Positions 19,697-28,988 of a stretch of 64,000 nucleotides of DNA are shown here, in pieces; within the stretch, counting starts at the first letter, position 1; each line of letters begins with the position of its first letter. The translations under genes were made by a program, and so were the position numbers. The notes under the pieces were generated by a model. It saw only the letters and a program-made list of their open reading frames with translations. It ran no database searches and was not told the origin of the DNA. The stretch comes from an uncultured Tenacibaculum sp. Lineage in GTDB: Bacteria > Bacteroidota > Bacteroidia > Flavobacteriales > Flavobacteriaceae. The stretch lies in assembly GCA_947496185.1 (NCBI GenBank), contig CANMCD010000005.1, positions 124,001-188,000 of the forward strand. Direction: 5' to 3'.

Positions 19697-20641
19697 TTAA
19701 CGGTGTTTGTATAATGTTGCTTTTCCTTTATTTTCTAATAATTCAAACTTTTTCTCTAATAGCTTTTCCAATTCTTTTATATACTGTTTACCTGGTTTTA
19801 AATGATCCCACTCTCCTTTGTGATCTCTAAAAAACTCCCGAAAAATTCGTGTCCATAGCAATCTCAAATCGGTGGCAATATTCATTTTACACACACCATA
19901 AGAGATGGATTTTTTTATTTCATATTCGGATATTCCTTTGGCAGCTTCGAGAAGTCCTCCACCAGCCTTATTGATTCGCTGTACCTCCATGCTGTCAATT
20001 TGAGAAGCTCCGTGTAAAACAATTGGGAATTGAGGAAGTTTTTTCTGAATCTGATTCAGTAAATCAAATCGTAAGCTTTTTTCTCCTGAAAATTTATAAG
20101 CTCCATGGCTAGTGCCTACTGCTACAGCTAAGGAATCACAACGTGTTTCTTTAACGAAGTACTCAACATCTTTAGGATTTGTATATAGAGCATTTTCTTC
20201 TTTGATGTTTAGGTTGTCTTCGATACCACTTAATACCCCAAGTTCCGCTTCGACTGAAATGTTTTTTTGGCGAGCTTTTTTTACAATATCTTTGGTTCTT
20301 TTGATATTTTTTTCCAGAGGATCATGCGAAGCATCAATCATGACCGAAGTATACTCTCCAGAATTTATAGCATCTATTATATGTGTTTCATATCCATGAT
20401 CTAAGTGTAAGGCATAAACAGCTTTTGGATGTGTTTTTTCGGCTGAATTTATATAAGAAAGCACCATATTTGGGTTGATATACTCTCTAGCAGCCGGGGT
20501 TGTTTGAATGATAAATGGAGCTTCCATTTTTTGAGCTATAGAAAACAATGCATGTACCTGCTCTGGGTTGGATACGTTTACAGCAGGAATACAAAACTTA
20601 CCATAAGCTTTTTCAAATAAATATTTTGATGTTACTCTCAT
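19697..20641 (-). CDS. iolJ: Class II aldolase, probable 6-phospho-5-dehydro-2-deoxy-gluconate aldolase
   Basis: 314 residues, class II fructose-bisphosphate aldolase fold. It should split the phosphorylated keto-deoxy-gluconate to malonic semialdehyde and dihydroxyacetone phosphate. Zinc-site and active-site motifs are ALHLDHGYE, VEAELGVLSGIED, GTSHGAYKF and VLHGASQI. By sequence alone it could be a general aldolase; being the first gene of the iol operon makes the IolJ role the better call. The ATG at 20639-20641 is the operon's first start. Confidence 0.85.
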   Translation of the reverse strand: MRVTSKYLFEKAYGKFCIPAVNVSNPEQVHALFSIAQKMEAPFIIQTTPAAREYINPNMVLSYINSAEKTHPKAVYALHLDHGYETHIIDAINSGEYTSVMIDASHDPLEKNIKRTKDIVKKARQKNISVEAELGVLSGIEDNLNIKEENALYTNPKDVEYFVKETRCDSLAVAVGTSHGAYKFSGEKSLRFDLLNQIQKKLPQFPIVLHGASQIDSMEVQRINKAGGGLLEAAKGISEYEIKKSISYGVCKMNIATDLRLLWTRIFREFFRDHKGEWDHLKPGKQYIKELEKLLEKKFELLENKGKATLYKHR

Positions 20642-21230
20642 TAGATACTATTTATGTTATGTTGGTCAACTTTAGACCTTATCGAAAAGAGGCGTAATAA
20701 TGAGGGGTAATTTATCGGTTAGATAAATTGTTAGATGCTATTGTAAGTAGTTGTTTTTAGCTAAAATTGAAATCTTATTTATTACAAAACCCAATTGAAA
20801 ATTAAGTATAAGACTCTATAATATACGTAAAATATAGTCAATTAGTAATACTTCATTTTTCTTAAATGGCTAATAAATCTATTTTCTAAAATCTAATAAT
20901 GGGTAATAAAACTGTCAACCAATTCTTACTGAATAACTAACTTTTGATAGAAAGGTTAACGGTTTAAAACGTAGTTCACCGTTCACAAAAATTGATTGAC
21001 AGAAAATTCAAATTTACCCCCTAATAAAGATTGTAACCCGAATTAAGCATTGTTACTTTGTCATGAGATTTAATAGTACAATAAAATCAAGTTTTAATAG
21101 ATTGCTCTTTTAATGCATAATTCGGGTATATATTAATTTTTACGAATTTAATTTTGAAATATCTTGCTGTTGGTTACACTTAGATTATTTATCAGCACTT
21201 TGTAATAGATTTTAACACATATAATTTGGG
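20642..21230. promoter_or_regulatory. 589-base intergenic region upstream of the iol operon, with a candidate promoter
   Basis: No gene is visible here. On the minus strand TAAATTTG (complement of 21009-21016) matches the -7 box and would start an iol transcript near 21002 with a leader of about 360 bases; I see no good -33 partner. Just inside the transcript is an inverted repeat AACGGT (20958-20963) / ACCGTT (20978-20983), with a direct repeat of GTTCAC next to it, a possible operator. It does not match the ATAGTGTTCGT sites by the receptor gene. Confidence 0.4.
21034..21129. repeat. Long-range imperfect inverted repeat
   Basis: TAACCCGAATTAAGCATT (21034-21051) is complementary, with about two mismatches, to AATGCATAATTCGGGTA (21113-21129). 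The roughly 60 bases between are unstructured by eye. ATAATTCGGG recurs at 52947-52956. It may be a decayed small mobile element or a structured RNA. Confidence 0.45.
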
Positions 21231-24200
21231 TTAAAATTCATATCGTACACCAAATTGAATTCTAAATTGATCTCCTCCAGTATTATATTGACCTGCAATT
21301 GGATTTATAGAATAAACGCCATTAGATTCATTAATAATATTCGTGTTGCTTACGACATCATAGGATCCGTCTTTAAAATCAAATAAATTCAAGATATTAA
21401 AGACATCCATTCTAAAGTTCAATTTATGAAGCTTATTACTACCAAAAGAAAAGTCTTTGATAATACTTAGGTTGGTAGCATAAGACCAAGGTTGCACTCC
21501 GCCATTGAAGTCTGCAAACCTACCTCTATTGTTAGTCAAATAATTTCTAAATTCTGGACTTGTCGAAGCTAACATTAGATTAAAGCCCTCATAAGGGTTG
21601 TATTCTAAAGCGGTATTAGGATCGATAAGTCTTGTGTTTTCTACTTCAGAAGCAGTAGGTATGTACGCTAGGTTCATTGTGCCAAGTCCATTTCCGTTGG
21701 CATTGGGAGATGTAGTTGCCGAAAACCTTCCGAATTGACCTGCAACTACCGAACCACTAACCGTAAAACCGTAGAATTCTGGTGAAACAAAACTAAATAC
21801 TATTTTATTGGGTATTGAGTTGCTATCGTGCCAAAACTGTGCATCTCTAGGGTAGCTTTCATAAGAATAAGAAACAGGTTTTCCACTTTCGATTCCGCCA
21901 CCAGCATTATAATAAGAAAAACCTTTTGATGCTGATCTGGTATACGATAAACTTACGTTTCCTCCTTTAGGTAGTTTAGCAAAGGCTTCTAGCGACCCGG
22001 CTAAAAAAGTAGCACGCCAATCAGAATTTTGAAAAACATGTATGTTACCAAAACTAGGGTCAGCACCGTTTTGATATACAGCTCTACCGTCTAATGCGTT
22101 CGTTCCTACTTGTTGTAAATTAATGTTATTGTAGAAAGGAACGTTTTTCGTACTGTTATAATAAACCCCTGCACCTAATCGTAACCAATCGTTAAAAAAT
22201 CGATGATAGCTAGAACTAAATTTAAAAGTCATTGGCATATCAAAATCAGGGTCTAGTACGACAACATCCGAAGCAATATTATCAATACTTTGTCCAGTAA
22301 AATTACTATATTCTTGTAAGGTAATTTGATTACCAAGTGTTCCCCACGCATTATTTGTTGTATAGGCTTGATGAATGGCCTGTAGCGCTGTAGCATCTGT
22401 GGTACTTACTTCAACAAATCTTGATCCACTTGCACCTAAGGTAAAGGTGTAGGGTTGAGTTGTAAATTGAGAAGAGAAAAATCCAGCACCTATTTTAAAA
22501 ATTTCTTTCCCTTCACCTTCCTTATCCCATATAAGGTTTAATCTGGGTTGGATGTTGTTGAAATCTCTAAGTTTACTATCATTTACCAACGATTTTCCTT
22601 TATATGTTATATTACCCAACCTTGCGTTTGTTGGATCAACATCTGGAGAAAACATGGTCGCATCCCAACGTAAACCAACAGTTAATTTTAAATGATCGGT
22701 AAGATCATATTCTCCTTGAGCAAATAAAGCCAATTCGGTAGACGTATATTTTAGTCGTCCATCATCATTAGCGTCAAGTGAAAATTTCTTGTTGTAGAAA
22801 AACGGTGTGCCATTTTCAAAATCCGTTAGTGTGTTATACCTAAAACTTGAAGCAGAATTATGAGGTATATTTTCATCAATATCATTAACTAACAAATCAA
22901 ATCCGAATGTATATACATCATTGTTGATGTTTTTGGTAAGTACATCAATAATTTGAAAATTATTTCCATACAATTCTTCGGGTACCCATGTAGCAAGACC
23001 AGCTCCAACTCTAAACTGTGAAGCATTGTCAATCGATCCAACTGAAACTCTAGGAGATCTAATAGCATCGGCAGCTAATGAATTTTCCCTTTCGGTTCTT
23101 CCCAGCGCTAGTCTTAAATTATTTGATCCATTACTTAATCTCGATTTTAACGTCGCAATTAATTTGTTTTCTTTTGTTAAAAAAGGATATCCTCTTGAAT
23201 ATAATGTTACATTGTCAAAACCATCTGCTCCAGCTTCAAAAGAATCTTCATAATCCAAGTAATTATATCGTAAAGAGAGGTTGTTTTTATCATTAATATT
23301 CCAGTCTACTCTAAAGAAAAGATTTTTGGTAGATTTTTCTTCAATTTGCTCTCCTATTTGTCCAGCGAGAGAATTAGAGTTTAAGACTCCATAATTGGCT
23401 AATGTATTTACAAAGTTTTGAACATCTGTTTCTGTAAATGGATAATTTTGACCAGAGTTAAAATTGATGAAGCCATTAGAATTCGTTCCTGCTCCTACAG
23501 GGCTCTCCTGTTTAAATTGATCATAAACAACCACAAAGTTCATTTTGTCTTTTATAATTGGTCCTGATAATCTAGCACCAAATTGATTGTTGTTAAAGTC
23601 TACAATTTTATCACTACCATCAAAATTCTTGTCACCACTTAAACTACCTCCAGAACCATAAAACCAAGCAGCTCCGCTCCAGTCATTTGATCCTGTTTTG
23701 GTCACCGCTTTCACGGATCCTCCCGAACTTCTAGGTCCCGAAACGTCATAATCGTTCGTTACAATTTCGAATTCTCTAATTGCTTCTAGAGAAATAGTAA
23801 ATGCCGGTCCGTCTGCGACACCACCAAATACTTGTCGTCTACTATTAACACCATCGAGTGTAAATCCAGTAGTACCTCCATTAGAACCAGCAACTGAAAT
23901 CCCTCCAAATCCAGTTCCTTCACTTAAACTTAATTTTGGAGTAGACAAGGGAGATAAGTTGGCTAAATCTTCATAATTTCTTGTAGTAGTTGGAATTTTT
24001 TCCAGTGTTTTTCCTGTAATGGCAAGTGCTGAGCCTAATGCCTGTTTATTTTGAAAACCTGTGGAAGTTGCTTGAATAACTACTTCTTCAAGATTTTCAC
24101 CTTCTTTAATAGCTACATCAATTTTAATTTTATCGCCTAAGTTAACTGTATACCCTTTTCTAGAAGTAGTTTGGTAACCTACAAAACTTACGGTAATATC

Positions 24201-24434
24201 GTAAGGTCCTCCTAGTTGTAAATCTCTAATTACAAACTTACCATTCAAATCTGTCGAAGCTCCTGCTTTGAATCCAGTAGATGTATTTATAACTACTATA
24301 GATGCACCTGGTAGGGGTTTATTATCCGATGAATCAGTTATAGTACCGTAAAATTCTGCATTAGACTGAGCAAAAGCAAAGTGTATACAGAATATTAGGT
24401 GTAAAAACATCCACGCTTTTAGTTTAATCTTCAT
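21231..24434 (-). CDS. Oar-type TonB-dependent outer-membrane receptor, probably linked to inositol uptake
   Basis: 1067 residues. A signal peptide ends near HFAFAQ. A carboxypeptidase-regulatory-like domain follows (about 28-115; PLPGASIVVINTSTG). The plug carries GGISVAGSNGGTTGFTLDGVNSRR and IREFEIVTNDYDVSGPRSSGG, typical of Oar-like receptors rather than SusC. The rest is beta-barrel, ending in the aromatic FGVRYEF expected of outer-membrane proteins. No SusD partner is adjacent. It sits between the iol operon and the LacI-type regulator, with an operator-like site over its promoter. Its substrate (inositol, a derivative or a conjugate) is inferred from context. Confidence 0.88.
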   Translation of the reverse strand: MKIKLKAWMFLHLIFCIHFAFAQSNAEFYGTITDSSDNKPLPGASIVVINTSTGFKAGASTDLNGKFVIRDLQLGGPYDITVSFVGYQTTSRKGYTVNLGDKIKIDVAIKEGENLEEVVIQATSTGFQNKQALGSALAITGKTLEKIPTTTRNYEDLANLSPLSTPKLSLSEGTGFGGISVAGSNGGTTGFTLDGVNSRRQVFGGVADGPAFTISLEAIREFEIVTNDYDVSGPRSSGGSVKAVTKTGSNDWSGAAWFYGSGGSLSGDKNFDGSDKIVDFNNNQFGARLSGPIIKDKMNFVVVYDQFKQESPVGAGTNSNGFINFNSGQNYPFTETDVQNFVNTLANYGVLNSNSLAGQIGEQIEEKSTKNLFFRVDWNINDKNNLSLRYNYLDYEDSFEAGADGFDNVTLYSRGYPFLTKENKLIATLKSRLSNGSNNLRLALGRTERENSLAADAIRSPRVSVGSIDNASQFRVGAGLATWVPEELYGNNFQIIDVLTKNINNDVYTFGFDLLVNDIDENIPHNSASSFRYNTLTDFENGTPFFYNKKFSLDANDDGRLKYTSTELALFAQGEYDLTDHLKLTVGLRWDATMFSPDVDPTNARLGNITYKGKSLVNDSKLRDFNNIQPRLNLIWDKEGEGKEIFKIGAGFFSSQFTTQPYTFTLGASGSRFVEVSTTDATALQAIHQAYTTNNAWGTLGNQITLQEYSNFTGQSIDNIASDVVVLDPDFDMPMTFKFSSSYHRFFNDWLRLGAGVYYNSTKNVPFYNNINLQQVGTNALDGRAVYQNGADPSFGNIHVFQNSDWRATFLAGSLEAFAKLPKGGNVSLSYTRSASKGFSYYNAGGGIESGKPVSYSYESYPRDAQFWHDSNSIPNKIVFSFVSPEFYGFTVSGSVVAGQFGRFSATTSPNANGNGLGTMNLAYIPTASEVENTRLIDPNTALEYNPYEGFNLMLASTSPEFRNYLTNNRGRFADFNGGVQPWSYATNLSIIKDFSFGSNKLHKLNFRMDVFNILNLFDFKDGSYDVVSNTNIINESNGVYSINPIAGQYNTGGDQFRIQFGVRYEF

Positions 24435-24466
24435 AATATTTAGATTGCGTGTTTGTATTAATATTC

Positions 24467-24489
24467 TATAGTGTTCGTTAACAAATATA
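24467..24489 (-). promoter_or_regulatory. Promoter and operator-like site of the Oar-type receptor gene
   Basis: On the minus strand TATATTTG (complement of 24482-24489) fits the -7 box, 48 bases before the receptor ATG. Immediately downstream and touching it is ATAGTGTTCGT (24468-24478), which is repeated exactly at 24581-24591. A repressor bound here would block initiation. Confidence 0.6.
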
Positions 24490-24565
24490 CATTTTTTTAT
24501 TATTAAAAAGAAAAAAAAATAATATTTAAAGTATTGAAAATGTATATATTGGGGTGTAAAAGTAT

Positions 24566-24598
24566 TATATTTGTATTATGATAGTGTTCGTACACTAT
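24566..24598 (+). promoter_or_regulatory. Promoter and palindromic operator of the LacI-type regulator gene
   Basis: TATATTTG at 24566-24573 fits the -7 box. Starting eight bases on is the palindrome ATAGTGTTCGTACACTAT (24581-24598), with 7-base perfect arms around TCGT, at the expected start of transcription. It shares 11 bases with the site at 24468. The remaining 24599-24849 is an AT-rich 5' leader with no gene visible. Confidence 0.6.
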
Positions 24599-24849
24599 TT
24601 GATTTTACTAGCTTTTTTATTGACTATACAGCTTTTTTAAAAAGAAATTTAAATTTTAATAAAAATTAAATTTTAACATTTATTTAAGATAAAAGTAACC
24701 AAGGTTTTAGGTTTGCACAGTTTTTAATAGAAGTTATAGTGAGAAATGAGGTTTCTTTTTCAGGTTATAATACGAGAATTAGGAGGCAGAAAAACGGCTA
24801 GTTGATTTGTTATATATTTGATAATTAGGATAAGGGTAAAAATGATTTT

Positions 24850-25890
24850 TTGAAAACGATAAAAGACATAGCAAGGTTGGCAAAGGTTTCTATAGGGACT
24901 GTGGATAGGGTTATTCATAATAGAGGAGGGGTTGCTAAAAAAACGGAATTAAAAATAAGGAGGATTATTGAAGAAATTGGGTTTACGCCTAATTTGGTGG
25001 CTAGGAATTTGGTTTTAAAAAAACAACTTAAGATAGCGGTTTTGATGCCTGAAGGAAATGAAGAGAGTCCTTTTTGGAAAGACCCAAAGCTGGGAGTAGA
25101 TAAGGCATTAAGTGAAGTAGCTAATTTTGGTTTTTCGGCGGTTCATTTTTATTACAATCAATACGATGTGATAGCTTATGAAACGATGTTAGAGGAAGTG
25201 TTGAAAGGGGGGTATGATGGTTTAATTTTGGTACCTCACTTCACTAAAGAAACCGCTAAACGAAAGCGTAGATTAGATGCATTGGGTATCCCCTATGTGT
25301 TTGTAAATGTAGATTTGGAGGGGTTTAACAACCTTAGTTTTGTTGGGCAAGAATCGTATAAAAGTGGTTTTTTAGCAGGGCGTTTGTTTGATGTAGCAAT
25401 GCATAAAGAGGCTACTGTTTTGGTTGTTAATTTTTTAGAGGATATGAAAAATTACCATTCTTTGGATTATAGGGTGAAAGGAGTGAAGGATTATTTTGCA
25501 AAGAACAAAACGAAATTGACAATAGATGAGTTGTATATGGAAAAGTTTAACGAAGAGGTTTTTAGAAGAGAAATGACTAAAAAATTAATTGCGAATAATT
25601 CGATAAAATGTGTGTTTTTTCCTTCAAGTAAAGTAAGTTATGTTGGGCAGTATTTAGAAGAGTTTGATTTAGAGATGGATGTGGTGATAGGTTATGATAT
25701 AACAGATTCAAATGTTACGTATTTAAATAAAGGATTGATTACTTTTTTGATTGGGCAAGAACCTTTTAATCAGGGGTATCAAAGTGTAAAAATAATTTTT
25801 GATTTTTTAGTTAATAAGATAACGCCCAATAAAAGTTATTTTTCACCAATACAAATAATTGCTAAAGAGAATGTAGAGGGGTATGAGTAA
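24850..25890 (+). CDS. LacI-family transcriptional regulator of the inositol island
   Basis: 346 residues. The N-terminal helix-turn-helix is typical (TIKDIARLAKVSIGTVDRVIHNRG, hinge near GFTPNLVARNL). A periplasmic-binding-protein-like effector domain fills residues 60-340. There is no in-frame ATG upstream; the nearby ATG at 24842 runs into TGA after three codons, so the start is TTG at 24850, just before KTIKDIA. It is divergent from the receptor gene, and both promoters carry the same operator-like sequence, which suggests autoregulation and control of the receptor by an inositol-derived signal. Confidence 0.9.
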   Translation: MKTIKDIARLAKVSIGTVDRVIHNRGGVAKKTELKIRRIIEEIGFTPNLVARNLVLKKQLKIAVLMPEGNEESPFWKDPKLGVDKALSEVANFGFSAVHFYYNQYDVIAYETMLEEVLKGGYDGLILVPHFTKETAKRKRRLDALGIPYVFVNVDLEGFNNLSFVGQESYKSGFLAGRLFDVAMHKEATVLVVNFLEDMKNYHSLDYRVKGVKDYFAKNKTKLTIDELYMEKFNEEVFRREMTKKLIANNSIKCVFFPSSKVSYVGQYLEEFDLEMDVVIGYDITDSNVTYLNKGLITFLIGQEPFNQGYQSVKIIFDFLVNKITPNKSYFSPIQIIAKENVEGYE

Positions 25891-26038
25891 TTTTTTTTAA
25901 TATTTATAAGTCCAAACCTGAATTCATAATCTTGAAGCGATGTTGTGTTGAAGTAGAATGTATTTTTTCAGAAAAAATGCTTGTGAAAAAGTGCGAATAC
26001 TTAATTCTAGATAAAATTGTGTAAATAATTGGCTTTAT

Positions 26039-26311
26039 TTTGGTTAAAAGTATTTTTTTTTATACTTTCGCAGTCCGAAATTCAAGGTCTAAGTATCTCT
26101 TAGTCATTGAGGTTTGGAAAACATGTCCTGAGGGTTTCGCAAAGGAAAAACGGTAAAACACTAATAGTTAGGAGCTAAAAACCGTGTTTTATGCTCTTTT
26201 TTTGTTGGGTTCATAAGGAGGAAAACGAAACTTTTGTTTCAAATTTTTAAGTATTAATTGACGCGCTGGATAATATAAAATTAAAATCTAATCGTCAGAA
26301 AACAAACAAAT
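26039..26311 (+). promoter_or_regulatory. New promoter and long leader of the rplC operon
   Basis: TTTG at 26039-26042 and TATACTTTCG at 26061-26070 form a promoter-like pair 18 bases apart, upstream of about 235 bases of leader. The leader holds AAAACAC (26155-26161) complementary to GTGTTTT (26184-26190), and an overlapping GAGC...GCTC hairpin followed by a T-run (26173-26203), which look like mutually exclusive folds. AAGGAGG at 26215-26221 lies inside a 19-codon open frame (26191-26250) and is not next to the rplC start. 25891-26038 shows nothing else. Confidence 0.55.
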
Positions 26312-26929
26312 ATGTCTGGGTTAATAGGAAGAAAAGTAGGAATGACCAGCTTATTCGATGAAAACGGGAAGAATATTCCTTGTACAGTTATCGAAGCAGG
26401 TCCTTGCGTGGTTACCCAAGTCAGAACCGAAGAGGTTGATGGCTATAATGCTTTACAACTTGGTTTCGATGACAAAAAAGAAAAAAGCTCTAATAAAGCT
26501 TTGGATGGTCACTTTAAAAAAGCTGGTACATCCGCTAAAAGAAAAGTTGTTGAGTTCCAAGGTTTCCAAGAAGAGTATAAGCTTGGAGATTCAGTTACTG
26601 TTGAACATTTTATTGAAGGAGAATTCGTTGATGTATCAGGGATCTCTAAAGGTAAAGGTTTTCAGGGGGTTGTTAAACGTCATGGTTTTGGCGGGGTAGG
26701 ACAAGCTACTCACGGTCAACATAACCGTTTAAGAGCGCCTGGTTCAATTGGTGCTGCCTCGTATCCTGCAAGAGTTTTCAAAGGAATGAGAATGGCAGGT
26801 CGTATGGGAGGTGATAAAGTTAAAGTTCAAAATTTAAGAGTGTTAAAAGTAGTTCCAGAAAAGAATCTTTTAGTAGTAAAAGGTGCAATTCCAGGTCACA
26901 AAAACTCTTATGTAACTATCGAAAAATAA
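26312..26929 (+). CDS. rplC: 50S ribosomal protein L3
   Basis: 205 residues. L3 is an early assembly protein reaching toward the peptidyl-transferase centre. [17 protein letters not shown] at the start and the [22 protein letters not shown] block are typical; the [18 protein letters not shown] loop is the extension that enters the 50S core. It is the first gene of the resumed S10 operon and its stop overlaps the rplD ATG by one base. Confidence 0.99.
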   Translation: MSGLIGRKVGMTSLFDENGKNIPCTVIEAGPCVVTQVRTEEVDGYNALQLGFDDKKEKSSNKALDGHFKKAGTSAKRKVVEFQGFQEEYKLGDSVTVEHFIEGEFVDVSGISKGKGFQGVVKRHGFGGVGQATHGQHNRLRAPGSIGAASYPARVFKGMRMAGRMGGDKVKVQNLRVLKVVPEKNLLVVKGAIPGHKNSYVTIEK

Positions 26930-27558
26930 TGAAAGTAGCAGTATTAGACATTACAGGAAAAGATACTGGTAGAAAAGTTGAACTTTCTAGCGAAGTATTC
27001 GGTATTGAGCCAAATGATCATGCTATCTATTTAGATGTAAAGCAGTATTTGGCAAACCAAAGACAAGGAACTCACAAGTCTAAAGAAAGAGGTGAGATAA
27101 CTGGGAGTACCAGAAAAATCAAAAAACAAAAAGGAACTGGTACAGCTCGTGCGGGTAGTATAAAGTCTCCTGTTTTTAGAGGTGGTGGACGTATTTTTGG
27201 TCCAAGACCAAGAAACTACTCTTTCAAGTTAAATAAAAACTTAAAGCGTTTAGCTCGTAAATCAGCTTTAAGTATTCAGGCTAAAGATAATAATCTTGTA
27301 GTGATTGAGGATTTCAATTTTGAAGCTCCTAAAACTAAAGAATTTATCAATGTGTTGAAAGCTTTAGAATTAGATACTAAAAAATCACTATTCGTTTTAG
27401 GTAATGAAAGTAACAATGTTTACTTATCATCTCGTAACTTAAAAAGTTCTAAAGTAGTAGAGGCAACAGGTGTAAATACTTATAATGTATTAAATGCAAA
27501 TAAAGTAGTGATCGCTGAAAGTCTTATAGAAAGTATAGAGTCTAATTTAAGTAAATAG
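26929..27558 (+). CDS. rplD: 50S ribosomal protein L4
   Basis: 209 residues. L4 lines the peptide exit tunnel, and in some bacteria regulates the S10 operon. The long internal loop with [23 protein letters not shown] is present. Coupled to rplC by a one-base overlap. Confidence 0.99.
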   Translation: MKVAVLDITGKDTGRKVELSSEVFGIEPNDHAIYLDVKQYLANQRQGTHKSKERGEITGSTRKIKKQKGTGTARAGSIKSPVFRGGGRIFGPRPRNYSFKLNKNLKRLARKSALSIQAKDNNLVVIEDFNFEAPKTKEFINVLKALELDTKKSLFVLGNESNNVYLSSRNLKSSKVVEATGVNTYNVLNANKVVIAESLIESIESNLSK

Positions 27559-27566
27559 GGAATAAG

Positions 27567-27857
27567 ATGAGTATTTTAATTAAACCTGTTATTACGGAAA
27601 AGGCTACAAATGATAGTGAGGTATTTAACCGTTATACATTTGTTGTAAATAAAAAAGCTAACAAAGTAGAAATCAAAGGTGCTGTTGAGGCAACTTATGG
27701 TGTAGCAGTTACTTCAGTAAGAACACTAAATCATCCAGCAGAAAGAAAAACCAAGTATACTAAGAAAGGTTTGGTTTCTGGATTAACAAGTGGATACAAG
27801 AAGGCTGTAGTTCAGTTAGCAGAAGGTGAAACTATTGATTTTTATAACAATCTTTAA
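27567..27857 (+). CDS. rplW: 50S ribosomal protein L23
   Basis: 96 residues. L23 sits at the tunnel exit and docks trigger factor and SRP. The start [13 protein letters not shown] and [19 protein letters not shown] match the family. Eight bases after rplD. Confidence 0.99.
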   Translation: MSILIKPVITEKATNDSEVFNRYTFVVNKKANKVEIKGAVEATYGVAVTSVRTLNHPAERKTKYTKKGLVSGLTSGYKKAVVQLAEGETIDFYNNL

Positions 27858-27868
27858 GAAAAGACAGA

Positions 27869-28693
27869 ATGTCAGTTAGAAAATTAAAACCAATAACACC
27901 AGGTCAGCGTTTTAGAGTTGTAAATGGGTTCGACACCATTACTACTGATAAGCCGGAAAAATCATTATTAGTTCCGAAAAAACGATCTGGAGGTCGAAAC
28001 AACCAGGGTAGAATGACAACTCGTAATATTGGAGGTGGTCATAAACAAAAATATCGTCTTATTGACTTTAAAAGAAACAAAGATGGTATCCCTGCAACAG
28101 TAAAAACTATAGAGTACGATCCAAATCGTACTGCATTTATTGCTTTAGTACTTTATGCTGATGGAGAAAAACGTTATGTAATTGCACAAAACGGATTAAA
28201 AGTAGGTCAAACAATCGTTTCAGGAAAAGAAGCTACACCAGACGTAGGTAATACTATGTGTTTGAGCGATATTCCTTTAGGTACTACGATTTCATGTATT
28301 GAATTACACCCAGGACAAGGAGCTGTAATGGCGAGATCAGCAGGTTCTTTTGCACAATTAATGGCAAGAGATGGAAAATATGCTACGGTAAAGTTGCCAT
28401 CAGGTGAAACAAGATTAATTCTTTTGACTTGTAAAGCTACGATTGGGGTAGTGTCGAACTCAGATCATCAGTTAATCGTATCTGGTAAAGCAGGTAGAAG
28501 CAGATGGTTAGGTAGAAGACCAAGAACTAACGCAGTAAGAATGAACCCAGTAGATCACCCAATGGGTGGTGGTGAAGGACGTTCTTCAGGAGGTCACCCA
28601 AGATCTAGAAACGGTATCCCAGCGAAAGGATATAAGACAAGATCTAAAACAAAAGCTAGTAACAAGTATATTATAGAACGTAGAAAGAAATAA
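27869..28693 (+). CDS. rplB: 50S ribosomal protein L2
   Basis: 274 residues. L2 helps form the peptidyl-transferase centre and the subunit bridges. [16 protein letters not shown] at the start and the conserved C-terminal [17 protein letters not shown] loop, with the functionally important His, are present. Confidence 0.99.
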   Translation: MSVRKLKPITPGQRFRVVNGFDTITTDKPEKSLLVPKKRSGGRNNQGRMTTRNIGGGHKQKYRLIDFKRNKDGIPATVKTIEYDPNRTAFIALVLYADGEKRYVIAQNGLKVGQTIVSGKEATPDVGNTMCLSDIPLGTTISCIELHPGQGAVMARSAGSFAQLMARDGKYATVKLPSGETRLILLTCKATIGVVSNSDHQLIVSGKAGRSRWLGRRPRTNAVRMNPVDHPMGGGEGRSSGGHPRSRNGIPAKGYKTRSKTKASNKYIIERRKK

Positions 28694-28699
28694 TACATC

Positions 28700-28978
28700 A
28701 TGGCAAGATCATTAAAAAAAGGACCTTACGTTCACTATAAGTTAGAGAAAAAAGTTTTAGCTAACGTTGAATCAGGTAGTAAGTCAGTAATCAAAACTTG
28801 GTCAAGAGCAAGTATGATTACCCCTGATTTTGTAGGACAAACAATTGCTGTTCATAATGGAAGACAATTTGTTCCAGTATACGTTACTGAAAACATGGTA
28901 GGTCATAAATTAGGAGAATTTTCACCAACACGTTCGTTTAGAGGACATGCAGGTGCAAAAAATAAAGGTAAAAAATAA
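28700..28978 (+). CDS. rpsS: 30S ribosomal protein S19
   Basis: 92 residues. S19 is in the 30S head and binds with S13. [17 protein letters not shown] and [24 protein letters not shown] are typical. Six bases after rplB. Confidence 0.99.
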   Translation: MARSLKKGPYVHYKLEKKVLANVESGSKSVIKTWSRASMITPDFVGQTIAVHNGRQFVPVYVTENMVGHKLGEFSPTRSFRGHAGAKNKGKK

Positions 28979-28988
28979 GTAGGAAATT

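Noticed and set aside
8009-20641. Missing iolI or iolX as a sign that the pathway is incomplete
   Set aside because: Those enzymes serve inosose isomers and scyllo-inositol only; all seven core steps from myo-inositol to acetyl-CoA and DHAP are present.
8009-25890. The inositol island as an obvious transposon or integrative element
   Set aside because: I see no transposase, integrase, tRNA end or direct-repeat borders at its edges; base composition looks like its surroundings by eye.
26191-26250. A 19-codon frame in the rplC leader as a protein gene
   Set aside because: Too short and without family support; kept only as a possible leader peptide in the finding on that region.
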